A DNA stretch of 64,000 bases from Chloroflexota bacterium (GTDB lineage Bacteria > Chloroflexota > Dormibacteria > Dormibacterales > Dormibacteraceae). Made by a program: the position numbers and the translations under genes. Below the pieces are notes generated by a model. That model had not been told where the DNA came from and did not search any database. It worked only from the letters and a program-made list of their open reading frames with translations. Position 1 is the stretch's first letter, and every line of letters starts with the position of its first letter. Positions 7,531-16,128 of the stretch are shown here, one piece after another. The DNA is taken from NCBI GenBank assembly GCA_005882115.1, contig VBEG01000023.1, positions 1-64,000 on the forward strand, written 5' to 3'.

Positions 7531-8355
7531 CTACGTGCGCGGGACCAGCGCCTGCACCTCTTCCATCATCCGGCGCTGCAGCAGATACGAGACTCCGTAG
7601 ACCGCCGCCGCCAGCACCGCCCCGGCCAGCACGGCCAGGCCCGCGTGCAAGGCGGGAGGCGAGATCGGGGCCAGGGCGACGGCGTCGTCGCCGATCACCG
7701 CGGCGAGCGCCAGCGCGAGCGGCGTGAGCAAAGGCAGCAGCTGGAGGCGACGCATCACAGTCGGGACGGGAGGCTCTACGCGGCCCACCATGCGCTGTCC
7801 CATCACACCGACTGACTTCACGTGCTTGAGGTGCGGCGTGACCGTGAGCACGACGTTGACCTGGTTGCCCGGCACCTGCTTCAGGCGCGCAGGCGGGACG
7901 AGGTACTGCTCCACCCCGCCGCGGGTCTGCACCATCAGCATGCCGAGACCCATCGAGGTGCTCACCGAGCTCGCGCCGACCAGCTGACCCTGGACCAGCC
8001 TCGGCTCCGTGCGCCTGTCTTTCAGCGCAAGCCGAAAACCCGGCCCGACGAAGGTGGCCAGAAGCGCGATCGGCAGCAGCCACGCAATCGACGCCGCCGC
8101 GGCGACGGGCCAACCGTAGATAGGCGGCAGGAAGATGAGCAGCGCCGCGACGATGAGCAGGCACACCACCGCCACCGCGACGGAGATGTATCCGATCCGG
8201 ACCACGTACTCGGGCGCGTAACCCTGCAACATGCCGCCGGACTGGACGTATCGCTCGCGCTGCTTACGGGTTGCGCCCTGCGCATTGGAAGCAGCCTGCT
8301 TGGGCTGAACTTTACGCATCTGCTGGCGCACCTGGCGCACCTGTTTCTTGCCCAT
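7531..8355 (-). CDS. Membrane protein with basic N-terminus, unknown function
   Basis: 274 aa. A Lys/Arg/Gln-rich cytoplasmic N-terminus (residues 1-45, MGKKQVRQVRQQMRKVQPKQ) leads to two helices (about 52-74 and 80-102), a soluble beta-rich segment (about 110-200), and two more helices near 205-255. It loosely resembles DUF4191-like actinobacterial membrane proteins but I cannot assign it. The start lies 5 bases after the DUF488 stop, so it is the distal gene of the sigma factor/DUF488 operon. Confidence 0.72.
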   Translation of the reverse strand: MGKKQVRQVRQQMRKVQPKQAASNAQGATRKQRERYVQSGGMLQGYAPEYVVRIGYISVAVAVVCLLIVAALLIFLPPIYGWPVAAAASIAWLLPIALLATFVGPGFRLALKDRRTEPRLVQGQLVGASSVSTSMGLGMLMVQTRGGVEQYLVPPARLKQVPGNQVNVVLTVTPHLKHVKSVGVMGQRMVGRVEPPVPTVMRRLQLLPLLTPLALALAAVIGDDAVALAPISPPALHAGLAVLAGAVLAAAVYGVSYLLQRRMMEEVQALVPRT

Positions 8356-8360
8356 TCCCC

Positions 8361-8930
8361 TCAGAGCGGGAGTGTATCCGGCGGTGGGTAGGTGATGCGC
8401 CCGTCCTGAACCCGCGCGAACAGTGTCAGGGTGTGTCGCTCGGGCTTGGAGCGACTCGTGACGTGCCTCACCTCGACGCCTCGGACGATGAGGGCGTCGG
8501 AGATAAGCGAACGATGGCAGCGCCACGGCACAGCCTCCGCGCACATGATCGCCTTTCCTTCCCCACTTGCCGGGGAAGGTGACCCGGGCGCAAATCGGCC
8601 CGGTCGGATGGGAACACTCATGAGCCGCTCCACCCCATTCCAGAACTCGTCCGTCTGCATGTAGTCCGCATAACCGCGAAAGCCAACGTTGCGCCAGCCC
8701 GTGTTGATCGAATCGGCTTTCGGCTTGCGAAGGCCTCCCAGCTCCGGCATGTGCAGGTAGCGAATCCCCCGCTGCGGCAGCGAGCGCTCCAGCGCCGGCT
8801 TCGAAAAATGCGGCATCCGCCGCGAGGCGGGCACCGTACGCACGTCGACGAGCAGTCCGACGCCATGGTGGGTCAGCAGCTCGGTGAACTCGTCGAGCGA
8901 CCGGGTCGAATGGCCGACCGTGAGGACTAC
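8361..8930 (-). CDS. DUF488 family protein with an in-frame palindromic insertion and no canonical start codon
   Basis: About 189 aa. VLTVGHSTRSLDEF at the N-terminus and IMCAEAVPWRCHRSLISD near the C-terminus identify DUF488, a Cys/Arg-containing small domain of uncertain function. Two oddities are visible. First, no ATG, GTG, TTG or CTG lies in frame between the family start and upstream sequence that belongs to another gene; the first usable codon is GTA, overlapping the TAG stop of the previous gene. Second, a segment PGRFAPGSPSPASGEG interrupts the domain before AIMCAE and is encoded by a dispersed palindrome (8551-8610). It lies between the anti-sigma-like and membrane protein genes. 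Confidence 0.8.
   Translation of the reverse strand, partial: VVLTVGHSTRSLDEFTELLTHHGVGLLVDVRTVPASRRMPHFSKPALERSLPQRGIRYLHMPELGGLRKPKADSINTGWRNVGFRGYADYMQTDEFWNGVERLMSVPIRPGRFAPGSPSPASGEGKAIMCAEAVPWRCHRSLISDALIVRGVEVRHVTSRSKPERHTLTLFARVQDGRITYPPPDTLPL
8551..8610. repeat. Palindromic element with CGGC-AAG loop, inserted in frame in the DUF488 gene
   Basis: On the coding strand the element reads CATCCGACCGGGCCG, a GCG-rich middle, then the hairpin CCTTCCCC-GGCAAGT-GGGGAAGG. It aligns along its length with the intergenic copy at 37851-37911, and the hairpin resembles the one at 23725-23747. It adds roughly 20 residues to the protein without a frameshift. Confidence 0.75.
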
Positions 8931-10141
8931 GGCGTTCGCTGCGAAGGATCCACCGCCGGTATGAGCACGTGCCTTGTCATCGTCACGCTGTTGACCTGGA
9001 GGGTACCGGAGAAGAGAAACGCTGGCTCGTAAAAGCTGTGGTCGCCCGCCGTGGCGAGGACATAGACGAGCTCCGCCTGCTTCAGCTGGACGGTGGGCAC
9101 CGAACCCCCGGTCTCGTTGGTGCTGGGCGCTGTCGCCAGCCGGATCGCCCGGTCGGCCGAGATAATCCTGTACGTCGCGCTCTCGAGGCTCACCGGCAAC
9201 AGGCCCTGCACAAACACCGGACGGTGTTCGTTGAGGTCGACCTCGAGCCCGTAACGGATTCCATTGCTGTCGACGAGATGCGCCCCGGCGTACCCCGGCA
9301 CGTCGAACTGCCTCTCGAAGATCACCTTGACAGGGTTGCCGCGGCTGTCCACCGACACCGTGTACGTCCACTGGGGAAGCAGGCTGTGCTGCGCAAGAAA
9401 GATCGCCGCGAGGTCCTGCGGTCCCGCGCCGGCCGCGTCGATCTCAGGCATCGAGACATTGGCGAGGATGAAGTACGCCGGGCTGAGAGGCGGCGACTCG
9501 ACCGTTCCGCGCACCTTCAGCGTGTACGTCGTGGCGGAGTAGGAACCCAGTAGACCCTGCGGCCGGCCCTGCAACGCAGCCCCGAGCGCGGTCGCGAATT
9601 GATCCGCAGCGTTGGTCGACGGCTCCTGGTACCGATAGACGGGGGCGGTCGACATGGCGAGGTCGAACTTGCCGCTCCAAACGAACGTTGCCGGGCCCGC
9701 ATACTCTCCCGATGCCTGACTGGCAAGTGGTGGGGCCTGCTCGACGCCCTTCGGCGTCGCACTGATGCCGGGTGCAGGAACGGGACCGAACGCTCCGGCC
9801 GCAAGGTTCGTGTTGCCGCGAGCGTCGTTGCCAGGCGCGTTGGCTCCCATCGTCGCGGTACTCCCGCCGCCGCGACCGATCCCGCTGTAGGCGAAGATCC
9901 CGACTCCGAGGACGACGACCAGCACGCCGGCCACGGCGGCCATCGGCACGGCGGGCACCTCGCGGATGCCCTGGAACAGTCCCCCGAACGCATCGCGGAC
10001 GCGAGTCGAAAACGGCCGCTTCGCTTGCATGCGGAGCCATAGCTCGTCGTCAAACCCGACGCGCGGCCGCGTGGTGGCGAAAGCGTCATCCAGCTCGCGC
10101 CGCAGCGCCTGCAGCTCGAGGTCCTCGTCTTGCTCGCTCAC
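8927..10141 (-). CDS. Single-span membrane protein, probable anti-sigma factor partner of the adjacent ECF sigma
   Basis: 404 aa from a GTG overlapping the sigma gene stop (GTGA). A cytoplasmic region (1-64) carrying an acidic helical N-terminus is followed by one membrane helix (about 66-86), a Gly/Ala-rich linker and a large extracytoplasmic domain (about 120-404) with beta-rich repeats. No zinc-binding His-Cys-Cys motif is seen in the cytoplasmic part. The role as anti-sigma factor rests on gene order and topology. Its outer domain could sense an envelope signal. Confidence 0.8.
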   Translation of the reverse strand: MSEQDEDLELQALRRELDDAFATTRPRVGFDDELWLRMQAKRPFSTRVRDAFGGLFQGIREVPAVPMAAVAGVLVVVLGVGIFAYSGIGRGGGSTATMGANAPGNDARGNTNLAAGAFGPVPAPGISATPKGVEQAPPLASQASGEYAGPATFVWSGKFDLAMSTAPVYRYQEPSTNAADQFATALGAALQGRPQGLLGSYSATTYTLKVRGTVESPPLSPAYFILANVSMPEIDAAGAGPQDLAAIFLAQHSLLPQWTYTVSVDSRGNPVKVIFERQFDVPGYAGAHLVDSNGIRYGLEVDLNEHRPVFVQGLLPVSLESATYRIISADRAIRLATAPSTNETGGSVPTVQLKQAELVYVLATAGDHSFYEPAFLFSGTLQVNSVTMTRHVLIPAVDPSQRTP

Positions 10142-10644
10142 ACGCCTTCTCTCTGTACCGCGTCCTTCAACGCTTTCAGGGCGCGGTGGTAAAGCATCTT
10201 GGCTGCGTCCTCGCTGCACCCCATCAACGTGCCGACCTCATCGAAGCTGAGACCAGAATGACGAAGCGCGATCGCGTCGCGCTGCCGCTCGGGCAGCTGC
10301 GCGACCTGGCCCAGCAACGCCCGGTAGCGGATCCGGTCTTCGGCCTGGCCGGCGGGGTCTTCCTCCGCCATCGGCTGGTGCTCGATGGTCCGTCGCAAGC
10401 GCTCCCTTCGGCCGTGCGCCCGAAAGTGGTCGAGGGTCGCGTTGCGGGCGATCCTAAACAGCCACGCCGCAGGCGTGGTGTTGCGAGGCTCGAAGCGCGC
10501 GTAGGCCTGGTACGCGTTCATGAAGACCTGCGCGGTGACGTCCTCGGCGTCGGCGGCCGCGCCGACCTGCGCCCGGATGTACGCGTAGATGCGACCGAGA
10601 TATTCCCGGTAGAGGTCTTCGAATGGGGGCCGGTCGGCCTGCAC
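10138..10644 (-). CDS. ECF-type RNA polymerase sigma factor
   Basis: 168 aa from a GTG. Sigma region 2 is FEDLYREYLGRIYAYIR and AEDVTAQVFMNAY; region 4 is LPERQRDAIALRHSGLSFDEV followed by the helix-turn-helix GCSEDAAKMLYHRAL. It should direct RNA polymerase to stress or envelope promoters and be held by the product of the overlapping downstream gene. The 68 bases separating it from the glycerophosphodiesterase gene hold no other gene. Confidence 0.95.
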   Translation of the reverse strand: MQADRPPFEDLYREYLGRIYAYIRAQVGAAADAEDVTAQVFMNAYQAYARFEPRNTTPAAWLFRIARNATLDHFRAHGRRERLRRTIEHQPMAEEDPAGQAEDRIRYRALLGQVAQLPERQRDAIALRHSGLSFDEVGTLMGCSEDAAKMLYHRALKALKDAVQREGV

Positions 10645-10712
10645 GGCCGGTTCATGGTATGGAAGCGCACGCTATTTGAGCCAACGCCGCGCCGGGGGCC
10701 CCTGTAACGGGT

Positions 10713-11471
10713 CTACACGACGGCCCAGTTGCGCAGCGCGGCGCCGATCTCCTTGGGCCGGTTGGTGAAGATCGAGTCGGGCTTGGACCACTTGCACCAG
10801 GCAACGGCGGTGTCGTCGTCGACCGGCCACACGCCAACCGCGCCGCCCGCTGCGTGCACCTCCTGGACGACCTGCGGATCTGCGGCGCCCCAGTGCGGCG
10901 AGTAGACGTCCGCGCCGGCCTCGCGCAGCATCCTTCCAGGATGCATCGGGCGGGCGCCCTCGATGATGCCCAGCTGCAGCGCCGGCTCCATCTTGCGCAG
11001 CTCGTGGATCGCGGCGTGATTGAACGAGACGACCGCGCATTCGGACATCGCGCCGAGCTGGCGCAGCATGTTGAGGAGCTTCTCCTCGAGCCCCGGGTAC
11101 AGCGCGGGCACCTGCTTGATCTCGATCACGAGCCCGACCTTGCCGAGGGCCAGCTCGACGACCTCCTGGAGGAGCGGGATCTTCTCCCCTTCGCCGGCGT
11201 CGAGCTTGCGCAGCTCGGCGGCAGTGTGGTCGCGGACCAGCCCCTTGCCATTGGTGGTCCGTTCCAGCGTGTGGTCGTGGATGACCACGAGTCGCCCGTC
11301 GGACGAGAGGTGCACGTCGCACTCGATCAGGTCGCACCCGGCGGCGATGGCGGAGCGAAACGAGCGCATCGTGTTCTCCGGATGCTCCGCGGGGTTGCCG
11401 CGGTGTCCGCCCAGCAGCGGCCGCCCGTCGTCGTGTGCCCCCTCGTAGCGCGCGCGAATCGATTCAGTCAA
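10713..11471 (-). CDS. Glycerophosphodiester phosphodiesterase
   Basis: 252 aa. GDPD motifs: GGHRGNPAEHPENT (catalytic His-Arg), DLIECDVHLSSDGRLVVIHDHTLERTTNG (metal Glu/Asp and second catalytic His), VIEIKQ, and a C-terminal IFTNRP. It hydrolyses glycerophosphodiesters to glycerol-3-phosphate and an alcohol. No signal peptide is visible, so it is probably cytoplasmic. The start codon is a TTG and no Shine-Dalgarno is obvious. Confidence 0.93.
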   Translation of the reverse strand: MTESIRARYEGAHDDGRPLLGGHRGNPAEHPENTMRSFRSAIAAGCDLIECDVHLSSDGRLVVIHDHTLERTTNGKGLVRDHTAAELRKLDAGEGEKIPLLQEVVELALGKVGLVIEIKQVPALYPGLEEKLLNMLRQLGAMSECAVVSFNHAAIHELRKMEPALQLGIIEGARPMHPGRMLREAGADVYSPHWGAADPQVVQEVHAAGGAVGVWPVDDDTAVAWCKWSKPDSIFTNRPKEIGAALRNWAVV

Positions 11472-11545
11472 AACGCCCGGTCAGTCTAACTGCGTTGGAA
11501 AGTGAAACCTGTGAGCAACGAGACAGGAGATGCTGATCCCTTGTC

Positions 11546-11557
11546 TATAGTGCAAGG
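11546..11557 (+). promoter_or_regulatory. Putative -10 box TATAGT directly before the ATPase start
   Basis: TATAGT covers 11546-11551; six bases later is the GTG at 11558, placing +1 at the start codon. The extended form TCTATAGTGC recurs exactly on the minus strand before the GGDEF gene (39339). No convincing -35 hexamer is visible. Confidence 0.5.
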
Positions 11558-12958
11558 GTGGTGAGCGCCGCCCGACCCCAGACGATCGCGGAGCTGCGTG
11601 CGAGCGGGCATAAGCGCGAAACGGTCAAGGAGGAGATGCGCCGCAATCTCCTTACCCGACTGCGAGCGGGAGAACCGCTCCTTGCGGGCATCGTCGGTTA
11701 CGACGACACGGTGCTGCCGCAGCTCGCCAACGCGGTCATATCAGGGCACGACGTGATCCTGCTCGGCGAGCGGGGCCAGGCCAAGAGTCGCATCATGCGA
11801 TCCCTTGTCAGCCTTCTCGACGAGGTGGTGCCGGTCATTGCCGGCTGCGAGATCAATGATCACCCGTACGATCCGATCTGCCGCCGCTGCCTCGACCTGG
11901 TCGAACAGGAAGGGGATGAGGTCACGATTGCGTGGGTCGGCCGGGATCGACGCTACGGCGAGAAGCTTGCTACGCCCGACATCTCCATCGCAGACCTGAT
12001 CGGCGAGGTCGACCCGATCAAGGTGGCTGAAGGCCGCTATCTAGCCGACGAGCTGACCATCCACTACGGCCTGCTGCCGCGCACGAACCGGGGCATCTTC
12101 GGCATCAACGAGTTGCCCGACCTCGCTGAGCGCATTCAAGTCGGCCTGCTCAACATCATGGAAGAGAAGGACGTCCAGATCCGCGGCTACCGCGTGCGGC
12201 TGCCGCTCGATCTGTTCGTCATCGCCAGCGCGAACCCCGAGGACTACACGTCGCGCGGCCGCATCATCACGCCGCTCAAGGATCGCTTCGGCTCACAGGT
12301 ACGCACGCACTATCCGCTGAGCATCAGTGAAGAGATGCAGATCATGGAGGCCGAGCGTCATGCGGTGCCCGAAGATTTCGAGCTCATCGTTCCTTCCTTT
12401 ATGAAGGAGGTCGTCGCCGAGCTCACGCACCTCGCTCGCCGAAGTCCGCACATCTCGCAGTCATCTGGTGTGTCGGTGCGCATGTCCATCGCGAACGTCG
12501 AGAACCTCGCGAGCAACGCGGTCCGCCGCGCCGCCCGTCTCGGTGAAGCGTTGGCGGTGCCTCGCATCACCGACCTCGCATTTCTCGCGTCTTCGACCGC
12601 GGGTCGCGTGGAGATCGAGGCCCTCGACGAGGGCAAGGAAGAGCAGGTGCTTGGTCGCCTGGAGCGTGGCGCCATCAGCTCCGTGTTCAGCCGTCATTTC
12701 TCAGCCTCTCAGTTCGAAGGCATCGTGTCGCGCTTTGAGGAAGGCGCGATGCTCGAGGTAGGCGAGAACATTCCGGCACGCGCCTACACGCGCGCGATCG
12801 GTGAGGTGCCCGAGCTGGCGGCGGCGCTGAAGAGGCTGAGCCTCCCCGACCGCCCCGAGGTGCGCGCGTCGGTCATCGAGTTCGTGCTCGAGGGCCTGCA
12901 CCTCAACAAGCGGCTGAACAAGGACGAGGTCGAGGGGAGAGCGATCTACCGGAGATAG
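11558..12958 (+). CDS. ChlI/MoxR-like AAA+ ATPase (magnesium chelatase subunit I family)
   Basis: 466 aa. The P-loop variant GERGQAKS is at about residues 70-77. A Cys-containing insertion (AGCEINDHPYDPICRRCLDL) could bind zinc. The sensor region ASANPEDYTSRGRIITPLKDRFGS and the C-terminal helical lid follow. Members usually remodel a partner carrying a VWA domain, like ChlI with ChlD, but no VWA gene is adjacent and no porphyrin biosynthesis genes are near, so the client is unknown. GTG codons at 11558 and 11561 are both possible starts. Confidence 0.88.
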   Translation: MVSAARPQTIAELRASGHKRETVKEEMRRNLLTRLRAGEPLLAGIVGYDDTVLPQLANAVISGHDVILLGERGQAKSRIMRSLVSLLDEVVPVIAGCEINDHPYDPICRRCLDLVEQEGDEVTIAWVGRDRRYGEKLATPDISIADLIGEVDPIKVAEGRYLADELTIHYGLLPRTNRGIFGINELPDLAERIQVGLLNIMEEKDVQIRGYRVRLPLDLFVIASANPEDYTSRGRIITPLKDRFGSQVRTHYPLSISEEMQIMEAERHAVPEDFELIVPSFMKEVVAELTHLARRSPHISQSSGVSVRMSIANVENLASNAVRRAARLGEALAVPRITDLAFLASSTAGRVEIEALDEGKEEQVLGRLERGAISSVFSRHFSASQFEGIVSRFEEGAMLEVGENIPARAYTRAIGEVPELAAALKRLSLPDRPEVRASVIEFVLEGLHLNKRLNKDEVEGRAIYRR

Positions 12959-13015
12959 CCGGCGCCTCCGCCGGGCTTCGCCCAGACCGTCCCCGCGCCT
13001 TCGGCGTGGGGGCCG

Positions 13016-13037
13016 CCGTCAATGGGGAGGAGTTGGC
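13016..13037. repeat. Partial, inverted copy of the CTCCTCCC palindromic repeat
   Basis: Read on the minus strand it begins CCAACTCCTCCCCATTGA, matching the first 20 bases of the element at 432-481. It ends at the stop codon of the zinc-ribbon gene. The adjoining 12959-13015 holds further GC-rich inverted repeats that may serve as a terminator between the convergent genes. Confidence 0.55.
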
Positions 13038-13234
13038 TATTTCTGGAAGGCGTAGACCCAGACGAAGGCCGCGACCATCGCGACCACCGCCAGGAAGAAG
13101 ACGAGCTCGACCCGTATCGCCAGCCTCACGAGCCGCCTGGCCCGGCGGGTCCGCGCGCCGCATCTCTCGCAGTAGGCGGCGCCCGCGATCAGCTCCTTGC
13201 CACAGTTGTCACACGCGGCCTGGACGTTGTCCAC
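13037..13234 (-). CDS. Zinc-ribbon single-pass membrane protein
   Basis: 65 aa. A compact zinc ribbon is formed by CDNCGK and CERCGA (residues 8-27), then an Arg-rich stretch and a membrane helix (about 43-61) ending near the C-terminus. Proteins of this kind are common; partners and function are unknown. It is convergent with the ChlI-like ATPase gene. Confidence 0.8.
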   Translation of the reverse strand: MDNVQAACDNCGKELIAGAAYCERCGARTRRARRLVRLAIRVELVFFLAVVAMVAAFVWVYAFQK

Positions 13235-13333
13235 CGCATCGAGTATGCGACTTCACTCGTTGCGGCTCGGGATTCGCGGCCCGGCTCATTGAATCCGCGG
13301 GCGCGGTTTTGAGGGCCGTCTAACCTTTAGTCG

Positions 13334-13861
13334 ATGGAACTGCAAGAGGAGATGTCCAGCGCGGACGTCGTGCTGCTCCTGAGCTCGGTGCCTGAACGGA
13401 CCAGCGACCTCGTCTACTGGCTTGACGAAGCTCGCCTTCGCTACCGGCACGGCCCTGCATTCCCGACCCTCGGCGGCCTGATCGCTCACCTGGTCGACTC
13501 GGCGCCGCGCGTCGACGGCCTGCTCCGGCACGCGCACCTCGATGGCCAGAGGACTGCCGATGTTCGAGCGGCGATCGACCCCGGGCACGATGAGGAGCTG
13601 GACCGTCCGCTCCAGGAGACACTCGAGGATTTCGCACGGGTGCGGCGCCGCACCGTCGACCTCCTCCACGGTTGGGGCAAATCGGAATGGGACCGCACGA
13701 TCACCGATCCGCGGGGGGGCGAGATGACGTTGCTCGAGGTCTGCCGTCTGGTGGCTCGGCATGAGATGGGCCACATAGGCCAGATCCGCAACCTGAGCGC
13801 GCTGCTCCCCGAGCCGCAGGATTTGGGCCCAGTGCGCCCGGCCGGCGCGAACGGTAAGTAA
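13334..13861 (+). CDS. DinB-like (DUF664) four-helix protein
   Basis: 175 aa. The sequence LGGLIAHLVDSAPRVDGLL and the C-terminal CRLVARHEMGHIGQIRNL match the DinB/YfiT-like metal-binding four-helix bundle, in which the spaced His residues bind a divalent metal. The family includes thiol-dependent transferases (bacillithiol or mycothiol S-transferases). TAACCTTTAGT lies just upstream of the ATG with no Shine-Dalgarno, consistent with a short or absent leader. The EVE gene follows after 10 bases. Confidence 0.85.
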   Translation: MELQEEMSSADVVLLLSSVPERTSDLVYWLDEARLRYRHGPAFPTLGGLIAHLVDSAPRVDGLLRHAHLDGQRTADVRAAIDPGHDEELDRPLQETLEDFARVRRRTVDLLHGWGKSEWDRTITDPRGGEMTLLEVCRLVARHEMGHIGQIRNLSALLPEPQDLGPVRPAGANGK

Positions 13862-13871
13862 TCTTCCGTCC

Positions 13872-14429
13872 GTGACGGACGCTCCAGGGACTGCCCAGAC
13901 CGATCCGCAAGCTCCGGCCAAATCCGGTCGCTCGAGGCGGAAGCGCAAGTCGGGTGGCGGACGGACCGCCCAGTACTGGATGGTCGTCAGCTCGCCGGAC
14001 AACTTTCGCAAGACGCGGGAACACGGGTTCTCGATTCAGGGCCTGAAGAGCCGCCACCGCAGGCGCGTCGAAACGATGCGCGTGGGCGACCGCCTCCTCT
14101 ATTACGTGACCGGCCGCATGGGCTTCGCCGCGACCGTCACCGTCGCTTCGCCGATGTATGAGGACCACACCCCGATCTGGCGCAGCGCGAGGCGCGACGA
14201 AGACTACCCGTGGCGGGTCCACATCCGCGCCGACGTCGTGCTGGAGGAGGTCGACTGGGTCCCGGCCAAGGAGATCGCCTACCGGCTCGACTACGTGCGG
14301 AAGTGGCCGCCCGAGCACTGGACGCTTGCGTTCCAGGGTCACATCCACGCGTTGCCGCGGGCGGACTTCGGCATCATCGAAGACGAGATCTCGCGCAGCT
14401 CGCGCCGCCGTAAGTCGCTCGCCGGTTAG
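13872..14429 (+). CDS. EVE-domain protein
   Basis: 185 aa. A disordered basic N-terminus (about 1-35) precedes an EVE/PUA-like domain beginning QYWMVVSSPDNFRKTREHGF and containing RMRVGDRLLYYVTGRMGF-type elements. EVE domains bind modified nucleobases in DNA or RNA and are frequent near restriction or RNA-modification genes; no such partner is next to it here. The GTG start is 10 bases after the DinB-like gene, so they probably share a transcript. Confidence 0.88.
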   Translation: MTDAPGTAQTDPQAPAKSGRSRRKRKSGGGRTAQYWMVVSSPDNFRKTREHGFSIQGLKSRHRRRVETMRVGDRLLYYVTGRMGFAATVTVASPMYEDHTPIWRSARRDEDYPWRVHIRADVVLEEVDWVPAKEIAYRLDYVRKWPPEHWTLAFQGHIHALPRADFGIIEDEISRSSRRRKSLAG

Positions 14430-14477
14430 TGGCCACCACGGCGCCACATTTGGGAGATCGGCGGTGCTTGATGTGTA

Positions 14478-15017
14478 GTGGGCATAAACCTCGGTGCGCG
14501 CCACATGACCGCCGCTCGCACTGACGACGATGCGTTCCAAGCCCTTTTCACAGCCGAATACGGGCGCGTCGTCGGGATCGCCAACCGCGTCCTCGCCGAT
14601 CCGCACGAGGCGGAGGACGTGGCCCAAGAAGTGTTCATCGATTTCCACCGCCTGCACTCCGCGTCGGCCGACTACGCACCGGCTTGGCTGCACCGGGCCG
14701 CCGCTCACTCCTCGCTGAATCGCCTGCGCGGGGCTCGGCGCCGCCAGAAGCGCGAGTTTGCGCAGGCCATCGAGGAAGGCGAGCGGACGCTCGACCCGCA
14801 AAAGCAGCTGGAAATGGATGAGGACCGGCGGCGGGTGCGCGAAGCGCTCGGGCGCATGGCGCCCAAGCCTGCCGCTGTGCTCGTGCTGCGCGCGGGCGGG
14901 CTGAGCTACGCCGAGGTCGCGCAGGCGCTCGGCGTCGGCATCAGTCAGATCGGAACTTTGTTGAGACGCGCGGAAGACACGCTGCGCAAGGAGGTCACTC
15001 GTGGCACACCTAACTGA
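14478..15017 (+). CDS. ECF-type RNA polymerase sigma factor
   Basis: 179 aa from GTG 14478; an ATG at 14505 is an equally good start (residue 10). Region 2 is FTAEYGRVVGIANRVLADPHEAEDVAQEVFIDFHRL by its order of motifs, and region 4 is MAPKPAAVLVLRAGGLSYAEV followed by ALGVGISQIGTLLRRAE. The 3' end overlaps the anti-sigma gene by 17 bases, a normal sigma/anti-sigma coupling. Confidence 0.93.
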   Translation: MGINLGARHMTAARTDDDAFQALFTAEYGRVVGIANRVLADPHEAEDVAQEVFIDFHRLHSASADYAPAWLHRAAAHSSLNRLRGARRRQKREFAQAIEEGERTLDPQKQLEMDEDRRRVREALGRMAPKPAAVLVLRAGGLSYAEVAQALGVGISQIGTLLRRAEDTLRKEVTRGTPN

Positions 15018-16104
15018 CGGAACCCTGCGCCGGATGGTCGACGACCCCGATGCGAAAGCGGGTGCCGACGCGGCTCATCTCGACGGCTGCGCGGAATGCC
15101 AGGCGCGGTTCAAGACCATCTCGGACGACGCCAGCTCTATCGCAACCCTTCTCGCCGTGCCGGAGGCGCGAGTCGACGTCGGCCGCGCGTTCGAAACCGT
15201 GATGCGCGTGCCCAAAGCCCAGCCGGCGCTCGGACTTCGGCTTCCCTTCCTCCCGCCCCGCACGCGTCCGCTGACGCTGGCGTTCGTGGCGGCGGTCGCC
15301 GCGGCGGCGCTCGTCGTCGTTGCCTTCGCGGCCGGCGGATTCTTCTTCCAGCCGACGACGGTGAAGACCGTGCCGATCACAGTCGCCGACATCCAGGCGC
15401 TGTCCCAGCTCGCCGACTACGGCACGGTGACCTGGACCAAGGAGCCACAGCTCCAGGCGACCACCAGCGCCGCCGACGCGGCGGCGATCGCCGGCGGCAT
15501 GCAGCCGCCTGTGGTGGCGCAGCTTCCGGCCGGCGTGTCGACGACTGTCACGTATGGCGGGATGTCGGAGGCCCAGGCGACCTTCACGTTCAGCGCGGCC
15601 AAGGCGGCCGCCGCTGCCGCGGCCAAGGGCCAGACGCCGCCGACGTTGCCGGCCGAGATGGATGGCGCGACCTTGACGATCACGGTCGGTCCGGCGGTCG
15701 GAGAGATCTACGGCAACATGAACAAGCCCACGACCGGGTCGTCCACCGACCAGATCAACCTCCCGCAGCTGATCATCGCGAAGTCCGCATCACCGAAGGT
15801 GACGTCGACGCAAGTCACCGCGCAGCAGCTCGAGGACTACATCCTGGCTCAGCCCGGGATCTCGGACCAGCTGAAGAACGCGATCAAGGCGATTGGCGAT
15901 CCGAGCACAACGCTCCTGATCCCGGTCCCCATCGAGTACGCAACGTCCACCCCGGTCAACGTCCAGGGCGTGGAGGGAGTCGCGCTGGGCGATAACACAG
16001 GAGTCGGCTCCGGCGTGGTCTGGGTCAAGAACGGTTCGGTCTACGTGGTCGCCGGCAGCATCAAGCAGTCGGACGCCATCGACATCGCGAATAACCTCAA
16101 GTAG
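15001..16104 (+). CDS. Zinc-type anti-sigma factor with large extracytoplasmic domain
   Basis: 367 aa from a GTG inside the sigma gene. The N-terminal zinc anti-sigma motif is His26, Cys30, Cys33 (HLDGCAEC). One membrane helix lies at about 91-113, followed by an Ala/Thr-rich extracytoplasmic region of ~250 residues. The outer part is rich in short beta-strand sequences and has no recognised enzyme motif. It should sequester the overlapping ECF sigma until an envelope signal triggers release. Confidence 0.88.
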   Translation: MAHLTDGTLRRMVDDPDAKAGADAAHLDGCAECQARFKTISDDASSIATLLAVPEARVDVGRAFETVMRVPKAQPALGLRLPFLPPRTRPLTLAFVAAVAAAALVVVAFAAGGFFFQPTTVKTVPITVADIQALSQLADYGTVTWTKEPQLQATTSAADAAAIAGGMQPPVVAQLPAGVSTTVTYGGMSEAQATFTFSAAKAAAAAAAKGQTPPTLPAEMDGATLTITVGPAVGEIYGNMNKPTTGSSTDQINLPQLIIAKSASPKVTSTQVTAQQLEDYILAQPGISDQLKNAIKAIGDPSTTLLIPVPIEYATSTPVNVQGVEGVALGDNTGVGSGVVWVKNGSVYVVAGSIKQSDAIDIANNLK

Positions 16105-16128
16105 CCAAGCGCCGTTAGCCTGAGCGGA

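Noticed and set aside
12959-13015. Possible rho-independent terminator after the ATPase gene
   Set aside because: GC-rich stems are present but there is no T run, so I list it only as part of the repeat region.
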